A DNA stretch of 64,000 bases from Methylotenera mobilis 13 (GCF_000384255.1 NZ_KB913035.1:1091362-1155361); one strand, 5' to 3'; counted from the first letter of the stretch, positions 1 to 11,089 are shown. The notes: generated by a model from the letters alone, not told the origin. Made by a program: numbers and translations.

Positions 1-1
1 G

Positions 2-994
2 TTGGATGAGAATAACCGCATTTTAGTGGAACAGGGCTTACGTAGAATCCGTGCCGGCGTATGTAGTCATGGTATATCAGCCATACTTAAGGTGGCAGGG
101 CGAGAGCCATCAAAAGTGATGGCTCAAGATTTAGGTTTTTATGTAGGACCACGTCTTAATGCCGCAGGCAGGTTAGATGATATGACACTAGGCATTCAAT
201 GCTTATTAGCAGAATCAGAGAAAGATGCTGTGGTGCTCGCTCAGCAACTGCATGATTTGAACAAACAAAGACGCAGTATAGAAGCTGATATGCAACAAAG
301 CGCTAATATCTCTCTCGATGACATTACCGTTGCCGACCAATACTCCATTAGTATTTACGAGTCGGACTGGCATCAGGGTGTGATTGGCATTTTAGCTTCA
401 CGGATTAAAGAACGTCATCATCGCCCAGTCATTGCTTTTGCCGATGGTGGAGCTGGACTGCTTAAAGGCTCCGGACGGTCAATTGCAGGCTTGCATCTGC
501 GTGATGCTTTGGATTTGCTCAGCAAGCATCAGCCCGATTTGATATTGAAATTTGGCGGTCATGCCATGGCGGCAGGGCTAACCATCAAAGCTGAAGACTT
601 TAACTTGTTCAAGTTAAGTTTTGAGGCTGTCGTTAAAAGTCTACTTACCGAGGCTGATTTAGAAGCAGTATTGGAAGTAGATGGAAGTTTGAGCGCGAGT
701 GATATGACCTATGCAGTTGCTCAAACATTAGAAAATCAAGTATGGGGGCAGGGCTTTCCGCCACCTTTATTCTATGATGAGTTTGAAGTGGTGAATCAGC
801 GTATTTTGGCTGAAAAGCATTTAAAACTCAGCTTGAAAGCCCGATCAGGCTCATCTTCAATTCTGATAGATGCCATTTATTTTAATCAAACACAGTTCCT
901 AGATGGTCCGATTCTAGCGGCGTATCAATTGCAAACTAATGATTACAATGGCTCTCAAAAAGTACAATTAAATATCAGGCATGTAAACGTTTAA
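2..994 (+). CDS. recJ: Single-stranded-DNA-specific exonuclease RecJ, C-terminal part
   Basis: This is the last 330 residues of a 5'-3' single-strand exonuclease used in recombination and mismatch repair; the N-terminal DHH catalytic half lies before the window. The visible part holds the end of the DHH/DHHA1 region with the motif GPRLNAAGR near fragment residues 49-57, the DHHA1 signature FGGHAMAAGL near 183-192, and the C-terminal nucleic-acid-binding region. The leading TTG is internal and is not a start. The stop codon overlaps the Shine-Dalgarno sequence of the next gene, so the two are probably co-transcribed. Identification is secure; the gene is incomplete only because of the window edge. 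Confidence 0.93.
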   Translation: MDENNRILVEQGLRRIRAGVCSHGISAILKVAGREPSKVMAQDLGFYVGPRLNAAGRLDDMTLGIQCLLAESEKDAVVLAQQLHDLNKQRRSIEADMQQSANISLDDITVADQYSISIYESDWHQGVIGILASRIKERHHRPVIAFADGGAGLLKGSGRSIAGLHLRDALDLLSKHQPDLILKFGGHAMAAGLTIKAEDFNLFKLSFEAVVKSLLTEADLEAVLEVDGSLSASDMTYAVAQTLENQVWGQGFPPPLFYDEFEVVNQRILAEKHLKLSLKARSGSSSILIDAIYFNQTQFLDGPILAAYQLQTNDYNGSQKVQLNIRHVNV

Positions 995-1001
995 GGCCAT
1001 C

Positions 1002-1859
1002 ATGCAAACAGACTCACACTTACTTACTAAGCAAATGTTTCATCCGGCATTGCCTGCGCGCCCTACGGATGCCCACAAAGGAACATCTGGTAGTGTTGCA
1101 ATTATTGGTGGTGATCAGGGCATGTTGGGTGCAGTTTTATTGGCAGCGAGGGCTGCATTATTCTCTGGGGCAGGGCGTATTTATGCTGCAATGTTGTGCA
1201 AAACAGCGCTAACAATTGATTTTCTGCATCCGGAAATCATGATGCGAACACCCGAGAGTATTGCAAAGTTACCTCAGTTGAATGCGTTGGTCATCGGGCC
1301 TGGCTTGGGACAGTCAGACGTAGCCCTAGACTTGTTAACCTTTTGGCTTAAAAAAGAGCAGCTTTTAGTGCTGGATGCAGATGCACTAAATTTAATTGCT
1401 AAATACCCACATCTAGCTGACTTGGTGAGAGCTAGGCAAACTGACACGATTGTGACTCCTCATGTGGGTGAGGCAGCTAGGTTAATGTCTTTAAGCGTAG
1501 CAGCGATTCAAAAAAACAGAGTTGATGCTGCAATCGGATTAGCACAATCATTGCGGGTCATTTGTGTGCTTAAAGGGGCGGGTACTGTGATTGCCGAAAA
1601 AAATAAGCAGTATTGGATTAATTCAACAGGTAATCCAGGGCTTGCTGTTGGGGGTACTGGCGATGTGTTGACAGGTATTATTGCAAGTTTAATTGCGCAA
1701 GGTTTGTCACCAGTTGATGCTGCTAAGCTAGCTGTTTATGTGCACGGTGCCGCCGCAGATGTTTTGGTTGGTCAGGGAGTTGGGCCTGTCGGATTAACAG
1801 CCTCTGAGCTTTTGATTGAGGTGAGAACCCTGCTTAATCAACTCAATCAATTAATTTAA
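1002..1859 (+). CDS. nnrD: ADP-dependent NAD(P)H-hydrate dehydratase
   Basis: The enzyme repairs damaged NADH and NADPH hydrates by ADP-dependent dehydration. The 285-residue product is the stand-alone carbohydrate-kinase-like (YjeF C-terminal) domain: an early GSVAIIGGDQGMLGA segment, GPGLGQS near residue 99, the acidic pair in LDADALN, TPHVGEAARL, and the glycine-rich GGTGDVLTGI loop near 216 that holds the catalytic aspartate. The epimerase partner domain (NnrE) is not fused here and is not seen nearby. The ATG start has AAGG 5 bases upstream, overlapping the recJ stop. The nearest alternative would be another ribokinase-like sugar kinase, which the GGTGDVL context makes unlikely. Confidence 0.92.
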   Translation: MQTDSHLLTKQMFHPALPARPTDAHKGTSGSVAIIGGDQGMLGAVLLAARAALFSGAGRIYAAMLCKTALTIDFLHPEIMMRTPESIAKLPQLNALVIGPGLGQSDVALDLLTFWLKKEQLLVLDADALNLIAKYPHLADLVRARQTDTIVTPHVGEAARLMSLSVAAIQKNRVDAAIGLAQSLRVICVLKGAGTVIAEKNKQYWINSTGNPGLAVGGTGDVLTGIIASLIAQGLSPVDAAKLAVYVHGAAADVLVGQGVGPVGLTASELLIEVRTLLNQLNQLI

Positions 1860-1913
1860 TTTTTCACAATATTTTAGTTAGATATTAAAAGTATTGTATT
1901 TTAGTCTGCTCGA

Positions 1914-2462
1914 TTAATTTACTTGCCATTTAATCCAAGTGAATAAGATGTTGCCATTTCCTTTCCCGCCAAAAATATAAGTAGATTGTAATGCTAGCTG
2001 TTTATATTCAACGGAGGCTAAAGGAGCAATTACCGGCAGTGGCATGTAGTTGAAGTCTTCACGCAATGTCAGCCCAAGCGTATATCCAGCACCTAAACGA
2101 ATATTATTACTTGGGTACCACATTTTTTGGAAGGCGTATCCAGCTACTGGTTGAATCTTGCTGTGAGAATCAGCAAAGGCCATGGCGTAAATGCCATGCC
2201 AGTCACCATCCTCGTCATATCTGTATTTACCAATCCCCATGCCCCAGGGTTGTTCATTGTATCCATCAATTTTTTCTTGGCTGTAGTAATGGCGGTTGTG
2301 CCATGTATTGACTGGTAGATATAGCTCATAGCTATCAGCATCCCATGTACTAGATAATGTGTTTTTAATGTTAGACCACATACCATCTGACGGAGTCTCA
2401 GCAAATGCGTTGACAAGAGGGAAGGCTACAATTAAAACAGTAAGTGCAAGTTTTTTAATCAT
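1914..2462 (-). CDS. pagP: Lipid A palmitoyltransferase PagP
   Basis: PagP is an outer-membrane beta-barrel enzyme that moves a palmitate from a phospholipid to lipid A and lowers sensitivity to cationic peptides. The 182-residue protein starts with a signal peptide ending near AFA-ET at residue 22. It keeps the N-terminal amphipathic region (SSTWDADSYELYLPVNTWHNR) in outline, the conserved DSHSK motif whose Asp-Ser pair matches the catalytic Asp76-Ser77 of E. coli PagP, and the histidine in NTWHNR. The C-terminus ends in an alternating barrel strand. It is convergent with nnrD and divergent from tpiA, so it appears monocistronic. Confidence 0.9.
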   Translation of the reverse strand: MIKKLALTVLIVAFPLVNAFAETPSDGMWSNIKNTLSSTWDADSYELYLPVNTWHNRHYYSQEKIDGYNEQPWGMGIGKYRYDEDGDWHGIYAMAFADSHSKIQPVAGYAFQKMWYPSNNIRLGAGYTLGLTLREDFNYMPLPVIAPLASVEYKQLALQSTYIFGGKGNGNILFTWIKWQVN

Positions 2463-2633
2463 AGTCGATCATACTATCAATTGAGTCTGAGTCCTAATCT
2501 CTAAAAATTAAGATACAATATTGTAAGGTCGTAGCGTATTGAAATTCCGTCTGAATTGCTTTTGGATTCTCGTGATGTAGGGACATAAGCCATATACTTT
2601 TAGTTTAAAAATCTTAATAAAATTAGGGGTAGC

Positions 2634-3386
2634 ATGCCTAGAAAATTAGTGGTTGCCAATTGGAAAATGCATGGCAACTTAGCATCAAACCGACAACTTC
2701 TAATCGACTACCTTGATCGATTAAGTGCTTTAAAAAGTGTTGATATTGTTGTATGTGTTCCATATCCATACCTTGCGCAGGCCCAAAGTATGCTGCAAGG
2801 TACTGCGATTGCATGGGGTGCACAGAACTTAAGTAAAGATGCCGTTGGTGCATTTACAGGTGAAGTTAGTGCAAATATGTTGAACGATTTCGGTGCAACA
2901 CATGTCATTATTGGGCACTCTGAACGAGCCACAGCTTATTGTGAGTCTGATGAAAATATTGCGGCGAAATTTATGCAAGCTAAGGCGCATGGTCTTGTAC
3001 CGATTCTCTGTGTTGGTGAAACATTGATAGAGCGCGAAGCTGGCGTGATGGAAATGGTGGTTGCAAAGCAGATTGATACTATTATTAATCTGTATGGTGC
3101 TGATGTTTTTGCAAATGCAGTAGTTTCTTATGAGCCTATTTGGGCGATTGGTACTGGTTTGGCTGCCAGTCCTGATCAGGCGCAAAGTATGCACGAATTT
3201 ATACGTAATAGAATTGCAAACCATAATAAAGAGGCGGCAAGTGGCTTGAAAATCCTTTACGGGGGGAGCGTAAATCCGCAAAATGCGGTACAATTATTCT
3301 CTATGCAGGATATTGATGGTGGCTTAATTGGTAAATGTTCGTTAAGCGCGCAAGAATTTGAAGGAATTTGCCAGGCAGCATCTTAA
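2634..3386 (+). CDS. tpiA: Triosephosphate isomerase
   Basis: Interconverts dihydroxyacetone phosphate and glyceraldehyde 3-phosphate. At 250 residues it has normal family length, with the substrate-binding Asn and Lys in NWKMHG (residues 9-14), the catalytic His in IIGHSER near residue 95, the catalytic Glu in [10 protein letters not shown] near 166, and the phosphate-binding ILYGGSVNP and [10 protein letters not shown] loops. GGGG sits about 7 bases before the ATG. A TATACT hexamer at 2593-2598 is a possible -10 element without a clear -35. It is followed by secG, an order usual in betaproteobacteria. Confidence 0.97.
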   Translation: MPRKLVVANWKMHGNLASNRQLLIDYLDRLSALKSVDIVVCVPYPYLAQAQSMLQGTAIAWGAQNLSKDAVGAFTGEVSANMLNDFGATHVIIGHSERATAYCESDENIAAKFMQAKAHGLVPILCVGETLIEREAGVMEMVVAKQIDTIINLYGADVFANAVVSYEPIWAIGTGLAASPDQAQSMHEFIRNRIANHNKEAASGLKILYGGSVNPQNAVQLFSMQDIDGGLIGKCSLSAQEFEGICQAAS

Positions 3387-3465
3387 ATGTGTGTGATTGA
3401 GGTGGTAGTGCTTTTCACTTTGTATACAATGGTTTAAGTGTTGGTAATGGTTGATAAGGTAAAAA

Positions 3466-3807
3466 ATGGAAAATATAGTATTAGTAATTCATGTGTTAGC
3501 TGCTAGCGGAGTAATTGGCTTAGTATTGTTGCAGCACGGTAAAGGTGCTGACATGGGTGCTTCATTCGGTAGTGGTGCGTCTGGCAGTTTGTTCGGCGTG
3601 TCAGGCTCATCTAATTTCATGAGTCGTGCAACCGCAGGTTTTGTGTTTGTCTTTTTTGTCACTAGTCTAACGTTGGCTTATATGGCAAGTGATAAAGCGA
3701 ATGGCGGTGGTGTGGTTAAAGCGATGGTTGCTCAATCAGTTGATGGTGCTAAAGTTGCACCTGCTGCTACAACAGAAACACCTGCTACAGAGGCTGTGCC
3801 AAAATAA
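3466..3807 (+). CDS. secG: Preprotein translocase subunit SecG
   Basis: SecG is the small auxiliary subunit of the SecYEG protein-export channel in the inner membrane. The 113-residue protein has two hydrophobic segments (about residues 3-19 and 53-72) separated by the conserved glycine-rich stretch GKGADMGASFGSGASGSLFG, which is diagnostic of SecG. The tail after residue 75 is Ala/Thr/Val-rich and poorly conserved, as is common. It lies 80 bases behind tpiA and 15 bases ahead of the tRNA-Leu gene. Confidence 0.95.
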   Translation: MENIVLVIHVLAASGVIGLVLLQHGKGADMGASFGSGASGSLFGVSGSSNFMSRATAGFVFVFFVTSLTLAYMASDKANGGGVVKAMVAQSVDGAKVAPAATTETPATEAVPK

Positions 3808-3822
3808 TTATTTAGTAAGCAT

Positions 3823-3907
3823 GCCGTCGTGGTGGAATTGGTAGACACGCTATCTTGAGGGGGTAGTGACGAAAGTCGTGAGAGTTCGAGTCTCTCCGTC
3901 GGCACCA
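3823..3907 (+). tRNA. tRNA-Leu (anticodon GAG)
   Basis: An 85-base class II tRNA with a long variable arm. The anticodon stem CTATC/GGTAG closes the loop TTGAGGG, giving anticodon GAG. The T-arm is GAGAG-TTCGAGT-CTCTC and CCA is encoded at 3905-3907. The acceptor stem GCCGTCG/CGTCGGC pairs except for a U-U opposition at 5:68. Its place between secG and nuoA is the usual betaproteobacterial one. Confidence 0.96.
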
Positions 3908-4021
3908 AATTTGGTTGGTTTAGGTTGTAAATATCAGGTTTTAAGTTAGTTTGTTCTGGCTGAGATAGTACTTGTTTTTATTTGTTGCAAATTCTTTAGT
4001 GATTTAGTCTGGGGTTTGTTA

Positions 4022-4378
4022 GTGCTAGAAAATTATTTTCCGATATTGTTGTTTATTCTCGTGGGCTTGGCCGTTGGTGTTGGTCCGCTAATCCTATCTA
4101 AATTGGTCTCTCCAAGTAGACCTGACTCTGCAAAAAATTCTCCTTACGAGTGTGGTTTTGAAGCGTTTGAAGATGCTCGCATGAAATTTGACGTGCGTTA
4201 CTACCTTGTTGCCATCCTCTTTATATTATTTGATTTGGAAATAGCTTTCTTATTCCCTTGGGCTGTTGTATTGCAGGAAATAGGTTTGTTTGGCTTTCTT
4301 GCCATGATGGTTTTTTTAGGCGTGCTTGTGATTGGCTTCATCTACGAATGGATGAAGGGCGCATTGGAATGGGATTGA
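4022..4378 (+). CDS. nuoA: NADH-quinone oxidoreductase subunit A
   Basis: Membrane-arm subunit of complex I near the quinone site. I chose the GTG at 4022 because GGGG at 4011-4014 is correctly spaced and the product then begins [11 protein letters not shown], as in relatives; a TTG at 4016 would add two residues. The 118-residue protein has three membrane helices (roughly 7-27, 62-82, 87-107) and the conserved cytoplasmic loop [20 protein letters not shown] between helices 1 and 2. It is the first of 14 subunit genes, followed 7 bases later by nuoB. Confidence 0.95.
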   Translation: MLENYFPILLFILVGLAVGVGPLILSKLVSPSRPDSAKNSPYECGFEAFEDARMKFDVRYYLVAILFILFDLEIAFLFPWAVVLQEIGLFGFLAMMVFLGVLVIGFIYEWMKGALEWD

Positions 4379-4385
4379 TTGAGTC

Positions 4386-4862
4386 ATGAGTATTGAAGGT
4401 ATTTTAGAAAAAGGGTTTGTCACCACTACGTTAGATACGGTGATTAACTATACTCGAACAGGTTCTTTATGGCCGATGACTTTTGGTCTGGCTTGTTGTG
4501 CGGTAGAGATGATGCATGCAGGTGCTTCCCGTTATGACCTTGACCGTTTCGGTATTGTTTTCCGTCCTAGCCCTCGGCAGTCCGATGTGATGATTGTAGC
4601 TGGTACTTTAGTCAATAAAATGGCACCAGCATTGCGTAAAGTGTATGACCAAATGGCTGAGCCGCGTTGGGTTATTTCTATGGGTTCATGCGCTAACGGT
4701 GGTGGTTATTACCATTACTCTTATGCGGTAGTGCGTGGATGTGATCGTATTGTTCCTGTTGATGTGTATGTTCCAGGGTGCCCACCTACAGCAGAAGCGT
4801 TGTTGTACGGCATTATTCAGTTGCAAAATAAAATTAAACGTACAAACACCATCGCCCGTTAA
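4386..4862 (+). CDS. nuoB: NADH-quinone oxidoreductase subunit B
   Basis: Carries the terminal iron-sulphur cluster N2 that passes electrons to quinone. The 158-residue protein has the tandem cysteines of [10 protein letters not shown] near residues 35-43, the cysteine in [10 protein letters not shown] near 100, and the cysteine in [14 protein letters not shown] near 130. These four residues are the N2 ligands of the family. Length and start are standard. Confidence 0.97.
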   Translation: MSIEGILEKGFVTTTLDTVINYTRTGSLWPMTFGLACCAVEMMHAGASRYDLDRFGIVFRPSPRQSDVMIVAGTLVNKMAPALRKVYDQMAEPRWVISMGSCANGGGYYHYSYAVVRGCDRIVPVDVYVPGCPPTAEALLYGIIQLQNKIKRTNTIAR

Positions 4863-4894
4863 GTTAATGGGTCTGTTAAATTAAGAACAAAATT

Positions 4895-5491
4895 ATGTCA
4901 GCTAAATTAGATCAGCTATTAGTCAGTTTGCAGGCAGTGCTTGGTGAAAAAGTTACCAAGCAAACTGTTGCGCTGGGTGAAGTTACTATCGAGTGCCGTG
5001 CCGAAGATTATCTCGCTGTTTGTCAGTTATTGCGTGATGATCCTGCATTAAAGTTTGAGCAGTTAATTGATTTATGTGGTGTGGATTATCAAGAATACGG
5101 CGAAGGTAGTTATGATGGCTTGCGTTATGCAGTTGTTTGCCATTTTCTTTCAGTTTCACTGAACCATCGTGTGCGCCTAAGGGTGTTTGCTAAAGATGAA
5201 GACTTCCCAGTTCTGCCTACTTTGGTTAATGTATGGTCTGTCGCTAATTGGTTTGAGCGTGAGGCTTTTGATCTATATGGCATTATGTTTGAGAATCACC
5301 CAGACTTGCGCCGTTTATTGACTGATTATGGCTTTGTCGGTCATCCATTCCGTAAAGATTTCCCTATGATAGGTAACGTCGAAATGCGTTATGACCCTGA
5401 GCAACAACGTGTAATTTATCAGCCTGTATCTATTGAGTTACGTAATAACGTGCCACGTGTGATTCGTAATGAAGGAGCGCATCGTGGCTGA
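4895..5491 (+). CDS. nuoC: NADH-quinone oxidoreductase subunit C
   Basis: The 30-kDa-type peripheral-arm subunit of complex I, here a separate 198-residue protein rather than the NuoCD fusion of enterobacteria. The family signature is visible as [21 protein letters not shown] followed by [16 protein letters not shown]. The last codons overlap the GTG start of nuoD by 8 bases, suggesting translational coupling. Confidence 0.96.
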   Translation: MSAKLDQLLVSLQAVLGEKVTKQTVALGEVTIECRAEDYLAVCQLLRDDPALKFEQLIDLCGVDYQEYGEGSYDGLRYAVVCHFLSVSLNHRVRLRVFAKDEDFPVLPTLVNVWSVANWFEREAFDLYGIMFENHPDLRRLLTDYGFVGHPFRKDFPMIGNVEMRYDPEQQRVIYQPVSIELRNNVPRVIRNEGAHRG

Positions 5492-6737
5492 GATTAGAAA
5501 TTACACCATGAACTTTGGTCCACAGCACCCTGCAGCGCACGGTGTGTTGCGTTTAGTGCTGGAGTTGGATGGCGAAGTGATTCAGCGTGCCGACCCACAC
5601 ATTGGTTTATTACACCGTGGTACTGAAAAATTAGCTGAAAATCGTACCTACTTGCAAAGCGTACCTTACATGGATAGATTGGATTACGTGTCCATGATGT
5701 CTAATGAGCATGCTTATGTGATGGCCATTGAAAAAATGCTGGGGCTTGAAGTTCCGGTGCGTGCACAATATATTCGTGTGATGTTCGATGAAATTACCCG
5801 TGTGCTTAATCACTTGTTATGGTTGGGTGCCCATGCGCTAGACGTAGGTGCAATGACGGTATTCTTGTATGCGTTCCGTGAACGTGAAGATTTGTTTGAT
5901 GTGTATGAGGCGGTTTCTGGTGCACGTATGCATGCGGCTTACTATCGTCCTGGTGGCGTTTATCGTGATTTGCCAAACGCTATGCCGCAATATCAAGTGT
6001 CATCAATGCGTAATGCTAAGACAGTAAAAGCGCAAAATGAAAATCGCCAAGGTTCACTATTGGATTTTATTGAAGACTTCACTAACCGTTTCCCAACTTA
6101 TATCGATGAATATGAAACATTGTTGACGGATAATCGTATCTGGAAACAACGTACTGTTGGTATTGGTGTGGTGACTCCAGAGCGCGCTCTAGCGCTTGGT
6201 ATGACTGGTCCAATGTTACGCGGCTCAGGTATTGAGTGGGATTTACGTAAGAAACAGCCTTATGAAGTCTATGCAGATTTAGATTTTGATATTCCGGTAG
6301 GCGTTAATGGCGATTGTTATGATCGTTACTTGGTGCGTATGGAAGAGTTCAGGCAGTCTAACCGCATCATTAAACAGTGTGTGAATTGGTTACGTAAAAA
6401 TCCAGGGCCGGTGATTACCTCAGACAATAAAGTCGCGCCTCCAAACCGTGAGGGTATGAAAACCAACATGGAAGACCTAATTCACCATTTTAAACTATTT
6501 ACTGAAGGCTTTCATGTGCCAGCCGGTGAGGCGTATGCTGCTGTTGAGCATCCGAAAGGTGAGTTTGGTATTTATATGGTGTCAGATGGTGCTAATAAGC
6601 CTTACCGCTTAAAAATTCGTGCACCAGGATTTCCACATTTGGCTGCATTAGATGAGATGACAAAGGGGCATATGATTGCTGACTTGGTCGCAATCATTGG
6701 TACTCAGGACATCGTTTTCGGGGAAATTGACCGATGA
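5484..6737 (+). CDS. nuoD: NADH-quinone oxidoreductase subunit D
   Basis: The 49-kDa-type subunit that forms the quinone-binding cavity with NuoB. I place the start at GTG 5484, preceded 6 bases upstream by GAAGGAG inside nuoC, because the protein then begins [20 protein letters not shown] like its homologues; an ATG at 5469 would add five unconserved residues. GPQHPAAHG contains the histidine that lines the quinone pocket. Other family blocks are [28 protein letters not shown], and the C-terminal [12 protein letters not shown]. Length is 417 residues. Confidence 0.96.
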   Translation: MAEIRNYTMNFGPQHPAAHGVLRLVLELDGEVIQRADPHIGLLHRGTEKLAENRTYLQSVPYMDRLDYVSMMSNEHAYVMAIEKMLGLEVPVRAQYIRVMFDEITRVLNHLLWLGAHALDVGAMTVFLYAFREREDLFDVYEAVSGARMHAAYYRPGGVYRDLPNAMPQYQVSSMRNAKTVKAQNENRQGSLLDFIEDFTNRFPTYIDEYETLLTDNRIWKQRTVGIGVVTPERALALGMTGPMLRGSGIEWDLRKKQPYEVYADLDFDIPVGVNGDCYDRYLVRMEEFRQSNRIIKQCVNWLRKNPGPVITSDNKVAPPNREGMKTNMEDLIHHFKLFTEGFHVPAGEAYAAVEHPKGEFGIYMVSDGANKPYRLKIRAPGFPHLAALDEMTKGHMIADLVAIIGTQDIVFGEIDR

Positions 6738-6838
6738 ACGTAGTTTCTAACATTTATTCACCGTTGTATTTATTGTTGTGTGCATTTTCGTCATTGCAAT
6801 GCGCGTCATTGCATTGTTCGGAGTAGGAACCAATTAGC

Positions 6839-7312
6839 ATGTTAAGCCCAGAAGCAATTATTAAAATAGATTATGAGTTAACAAAATACCCTGCTGATCA
6901 ACGGCAAGCAGCGGTGATGAGTGCCTTACGCATAGTGCAAACTGAGCGTGGCTGGTTATCTAAAGAAAGTATCACAGAAGTAGCCCAGTATTTAGGTATG
7001 CCTGAAATCGCAGCAATGGAAGTTGCTACTTTCTACAATATGTATGATTTGTCTCCGGTTGGAAAATACAAAGTCACTATCTGCACGAATATTTCATGCA
7101 TGTTACGAGGGTCTGATGAAATCGTCAGTCATTTGCAGGGTAAGCTTGGTGTTGGTTTTAATGAAGTGACACCAGACGGTAAGTTCTGTTTAAAAGAAGG
7201 TGAGTGCATGGGGTGTTGCGGTGGCGCACCTTTGATGCACGTCAATAACACGGAAATGCATGAGTTTTTAACAACGGATAAGGTAGATGCAATTTTAGAG
7301 GGGCTTAAATAA
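6839..7312 (+). CDS. nuoE: NADH-quinone oxidoreductase subunit E
   Basis: The 24-kDa-type subunit carrying [2Fe-2S] cluster N1a, thought to limit radical formation at the flavin. The thioredoxin-like fold is shown by VATFYNMY and the ligands by CTNISC (near residues 82-87) and CMGCCGGAP (near 123-131). It begins 101 bases behind nuoD, one of the larger gaps inside the operon, and its TAA stop overlaps the nuoF ATG by one base. Confidence 0.96.
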   Translation: MLSPEAIIKIDYELTKYPADQRQAAVMSALRIVQTERGWLSKESITEVAQYLGMPEIAAMEVATFYNMYDLSPVGKYKVTICTNISCMLRGSDEIVSHLQGKLGVGFNEVTPDGKFCLKEGECMGCCGGAPLMHVNNTEMHEFLTTDKVDAILEGLK

Positions 7313-8628
7313 TGGTCGCTTCTAGCAAACCAGTAATCAAGACCGATTTGGCAGGGCAAACGCTAGTTACTTTACGTACGCTGACGGAAGACAACCCGGC
7401 ATCACTAGATACCTACTTGAAGTTGGGTGGTTATGCAGCATTAAAACGTATCGTGACTGAGAAAGTTAAGCCTACTGATATTATTACTGAAATCAAAACA
7501 TCTGGCTTACGTGGTCGTGGTGGCGCAGGTTTTCCTACAGGGCTTAAATGGAGTTTCATGCCTCGCTATTTTGATGGTGTGAAATATCTTGTGTGTAATA
7601 CTGATGAGGGCGAACCAGGTACCTTTAAAGACAGGGATATCATTCGCTACAATCCACATCAGTTGATTGAAGGGATGGCGATTGCAGCTTATACCTTAGG
7701 AGCTCGCGTAGGATATAACTATATTCATGGCGAGATATGGCAAGACTACGAAATATTTGAAGCCGCGTTACATGAAGCAAAAGCTGCAGGTTACCTAGGT
7801 GAGAATCTGTTTGGTACTAGCTTCAGCTTCGATCTATATGCTGTGCATGGTTATGGTGCTTATATTTGTGGTGAAGAAACTGCACTAATCGAGTCAATCG
7901 AAGGTAAAAAAGGTCAGCCACGTTTTAAACCACCATTTCCAGCTAGTTATGGTGTGTTTGGCAAGCCTACTAATGTAAATAACACAGAAAGTTATACAAG
8001 TATTCCGTGGATTATGCAAAATGGCGGCCAAGCCTTTGCTGATTTAGGCGTTGCAAATTCTGGTGGTACAAAGTTATTCTCAGTATCAGGTCATGTTGAA
8101 AAGCCAGGTAACTATGAAGTTAAAATGGGAATGCCATTTACTGAGTTATTAGCGTTAACTGGTGGTGTTTGGAAGGGACGTCAGTTGAAAGCTGTTATCC
8201 CTGGAGGACCATCAACTGCGGTAATGCCAGCGTCAGCTATTCTCAGTGCAACGATGGATTACGATGGCTTAAGCAAGGCAAGGTCTAGTCTCGGTGCTGG
8301 ATCTATGATCGTAATGGATGACACAACCTGTATGGTGAAGACATTGCATCGGTTGTCATACTTCTTTTATGAAGAGAGCTGTGGCCAATGTACGCCGTGC
8401 CGTGAAGGTACTGGTTGGGTTTATCGTGTGATTGATCGTATTGTTAAAGGGCAGGGCAAGATGGAAGATTTAGACCTGTTGACTGACATCAGTAACAATA
8501 TTGCAGGTCGCACAATATGTGCACTAGGTGAGGCTGCAGCAACGCCAGTGTTAAGTTTCATTAAGCATTTCAGGCCAGAGTTTGAGTATTATATTCAGCA
8601 TGGCAAGAGCATGGTTGACGGTAAGTAA
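7312..8628 (+). CDS. nuoF: NADH-quinone oxidoreductase subunit F
   Basis: NADH-oxidising subunit with FMN and [4Fe-4S] cluster N3. The 438-residue protein shows the nucleotide-binding [16 protein letters not shown] near residue 65, the flavin-site segment [36 protein letters not shown], and the N3 ligands [14 protein letters not shown] near 356 with a further cysteine in TICALGEAA. It overlaps the nuoE stop by one base. Confidence 0.97.
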   Translation: MVASSKPVIKTDLAGQTLVTLRTLTEDNPASLDTYLKLGGYAALKRIVTEKVKPTDIITEIKTSGLRGRGGAGFPTGLKWSFMPRYFDGVKYLVCNTDEGEPGTFKDRDIIRYNPHQLIEGMAIAAYTLGARVGYNYIHGEIWQDYEIFEAALHEAKAAGYLGENLFGTSFSFDLYAVHGYGAYICGEETALIESIEGKKGQPRFKPPFPASYGVFGKPTNVNNTESYTSIPWIMQNGGQAFADLGVANSGGTKLFSVSGHVEKPGNYEVKMGMPFTELLALTGGVWKGRQLKAVIPGGPSTAVMPASAILSATMDYDGLSKARSSLGAGSMIVMDDTTCMVKTLHRLSYFFYEESCGQCTPCREGTGWVYRVIDRIVKGQGKMEDLDLLTDISNNIAGRTICALGEAAATPVLSFIKHFRPEFEYYIQHGKSMVDGK

Positions 8629-8653
8629 ACTGTAAAGACGGTAAAAATACATA

Positions 8654-11089
8654 ATGTTGAATATTGAAATAGATGGTAAATCGATAGAAGTCGAACACGG
8701 CAGCACCATTATTGATGCGGCTGATAAAGTCGGTATTGCGATTCCACGTTTTTGCTACCACCCTAAACTGTCAGTAGCAGCAAACTGCCGCATGTGCTTG
8801 GTGCAGGTGGAGAAATTTAACAAGCCATTGCCAGCCTGTGCAACACCAGTTGCCGATGGTATGAAGATTTTTACTCGATCAAAATCTGCGATTGAAGCGC
8901 AGCAAAGTGTGATGGAGTTTTTACTGATTAATCACCCATTAGATTGTCCAATTTGCGATCAAGGTGGCGAGTGTGATTTGCAGGATGTCGCCGTTGCTTA
9001 TGGTGTAAGTGGCTCTCGTTATACTGAAGAAAAACGTGTAGTTTTTAATAAAAATATCGGTCCGTTGGTGAGTACCGATATGACGCGCTGTATTCAGTGC
9101 ACACGCTGCGTTCGCTTCTTGAAAGAAGTGGGTGGTATGCAAGAGTTAGGCATGATTGGACGCGGAGAACATGCCGAAATTACTGCTTATGTAGATAAGA
9201 GCGTTAATTCAGAACTATCTGGCAATATTATTGATTTATGCCCAGTTGGTGCGTTAACAAGTAAGCCGTTTAGATATTCTGCCCGTAGCTGGGAGTTGAC
9301 ACGCAGACCAAGCATTGCTGCGCACGATAGCTTAGGTTCGCATATTGAAGTCCACGTAAAAGACAATAAAGTGATGCGTGTCTTACCTCGTGAAAAAGAA
9401 AGTATCAACGAGTGCTGGTTATCAGATCGTGACCGTTTCTCATATGAAGGTCTTAACAGCCCTGATCGATTAAAAGTACCAATGATTAAGCATAATGGTG
9501 CTTGGGTAGAAACAGACTGGAAGACCGCGCTTGAGTTTGCTGCTGGCCAGTTAAAAGATATCACTAATGAATATGGTGGTGAAGCTTTGGGTGTGTTGGT
9601 ATCACCTAACAGCACGATGGAAGAGGGTTATCTAGCTAAAAAGCTTGCGAATGGCTTAGCTAGTGGCAATATTGATTATCGTTTGCGCCAAACTGATTTC
9701 AGATTAGATGGTAAACGCTTAGGCACGCCATGGATGGGCTGCAATATTCATGAGATTGAAGAGCTTGATCGTATTATTGTGATTGGCTCTAACTTACGTA
9801 ACGAGCACCCGTTACTAGCGCAGCGTTTCCGCAGGGCTGTGGCTAATGGTGCTGAGTTGTCTGTAGTGAGTCCTTTGGATAACGACCCTCTAATGCCTAT
9901 CGCGCACAAGGTGATTGTGCGTCCAAATGATATGGTGAATGTGTTAGGTCAAATACTTAAAGCAATGTCAGGTTTACAACGCCTATCATTATGTTTGCCT
10001 CCAACGCTAACTGCGCTCTTGGATGACATTAAAGTCCGACCAAATACCCAAGCAATTGCAGAGAGTTTGGCCGGGCATGGTAAAGACTACGATTTAATCG
10101 CACCTAAAGTCGGTATATTCTTAGGTAATATGGCCTTAAGTGACCCGCGCTTTACTGAAATGTATAGCTTGGCTGAGGCGATTGGTGGTATTACAGGCGC
10201 TAAGGGCGGTATTTTGCCAGCAGCCGCAAACAGTACTGGTATGCATATGATGGGTGTGATGCCATCAAGTACAGGTATGCACGCTCGTGCAATGCTTGAA
10301 GTACCACGCAAGGCTTATTTGTTATTGAATATTGAACCAGAGCTTGATTGCCAACATGCTGCTTTAGCAAAAGCTGCGATGGAAAAAGCTGAGTGTGTGG
10401 TTGCGCTGACCGCTTATAAGTCACAGGCATTAGACCATGCTGATATCTTATTGCCTATCACGCCATTCACAGAGACATCAGGTACTTTCATGAGTATGGA
10501 AGGTCGTGTTCAGAGCTTTGCGGCAGCAGTAAGACCTCTAGGGGAATCTCGTCCAGCTTGGAAAGTATTGCGCGTATTAGCGAACACATTGGGGTTGGAT
10601 GGGTTTGATTTTGAATCTAGCGAGCAAGTCAAAGATGCAATTTTTGCAGGTGAAAAGCCTTCTGCAGTCGTTTGGCGCAGTTTGAATAACAACTTGAGAG
10701 AACTCGTAGAGATTCAGGTAAATATTAAACATGATGGCTTGCAACGTATCGGTGAAGTGCCGCAATACGAATCTGACCCAATTGTTAGACGCTCACCACC
10801 ATTACAAAAAACCAAATATAACACTAAGCCTATGGCACGTATGTGTAGCCGTCAATTAGCGTCGTTAGACTTGGTTGAAGGTGATCATGTACTAGTGAAA
10901 CAGGATAAAGGTAGTGCGATATTGGCTGTACGTTTAGATGAGCATGTGGCAATGGGCTGTGTGCGTGTGACAGCAGCGCACGAAGCAACAACTGGCCTTG
11001 GTGATTTAATGGGAGACATCACGGTTGAAAAGCTATCTCCACAGCAGTTACAAGACATTAATACAAACATTACGGAAGCGCGTGCCTAA
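8654..11089 (+). CDS. nuoG: NADH-quinone oxidoreductase subunit G
   Basis: The 75-kDa-type subunit that relays electrons through several clusters. The N-terminal 2Fe-2S domain has ligands in PRFCYHP and [23 protein letters not shown] gives the His/Cys ligands of cluster N5; [14 protein letters not shown] with CPVGAL forms the N4 site. The remaining part (about residues 220-800) is a molybdopterin-oxidoreductase-like domain without visible molybdenum-site residues, as expected. The CxxC motif that binds the extra N7 cluster of some bacteria is not seen at about residue 225. Length is 811 residues, and the stop overlaps the nuoH start. Confidence 0.96.
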   Translation: MLNIEIDGKSIEVEHGSTIIDAADKVGIAIPRFCYHPKLSVAANCRMCLVQVEKFNKPLPACATPVADGMKIFTRSKSAIEAQQSVMEFLLINHPLDCPICDQGGECDLQDVAVAYGVSGSRYTEEKRVVFNKNIGPLVSTDMTRCIQCTRCVRFLKEVGGMQELGMIGRGEHAEITAYVDKSVNSELSGNIIDLCPVGALTSKPFRYSARSWELTRRPSIAAHDSLGSHIEVHVKDNKVMRVLPREKESINECWLSDRDRFSYEGLNSPDRLKVPMIKHNGAWVETDWKTALEFAAGQLKDITNEYGGEALGVLVSPNSTMEEGYLAKKLANGLASGNIDYRLRQTDFRLDGKRLGTPWMGCNIHEIEELDRIIVIGSNLRNEHPLLAQRFRRAVANGAELSVVSPLDNDPLMPIAHKVIVRPNDMVNVLGQILKAMSGLQRLSLCLPPTLTALLDDIKVRPNTQAIAESLAGHGKDYDLIAPKVGIFLGNMALSDPRFTEMYSLAEAIGGITGAKGGILPAAANSTGMHMMGVMPSSTGMHARAMLEVPRKAYLLLNIEPELDCQHAALAKAAMEKAECVVALTAYKSQALDHADILLPITPFTETSGTFMSMEGRVQSFAAAVRPLGESRPAWKVLRVLANTLGLDGFDFESSEQVKDAIFAGEKPSAVVWRSLNNNLRELVEIQVNIKHDGLQRIGEVPQYESDPIVRRSPPLQKTKYNTKPMARMCSRQLASLDLVEGDHVLVKQDKGSAILAVRLDEHVAMGCVRVTAAHEATTGLGDLMGDITVEKLSPQQLQDINTNITEARA

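Noticed and set aside
2066-2416. Several frames of 63-90 codons inside pagP on both strands
   Set aside because: They overlap a well-supported gene, lack family resemblance and are shadows of its codon pattern.
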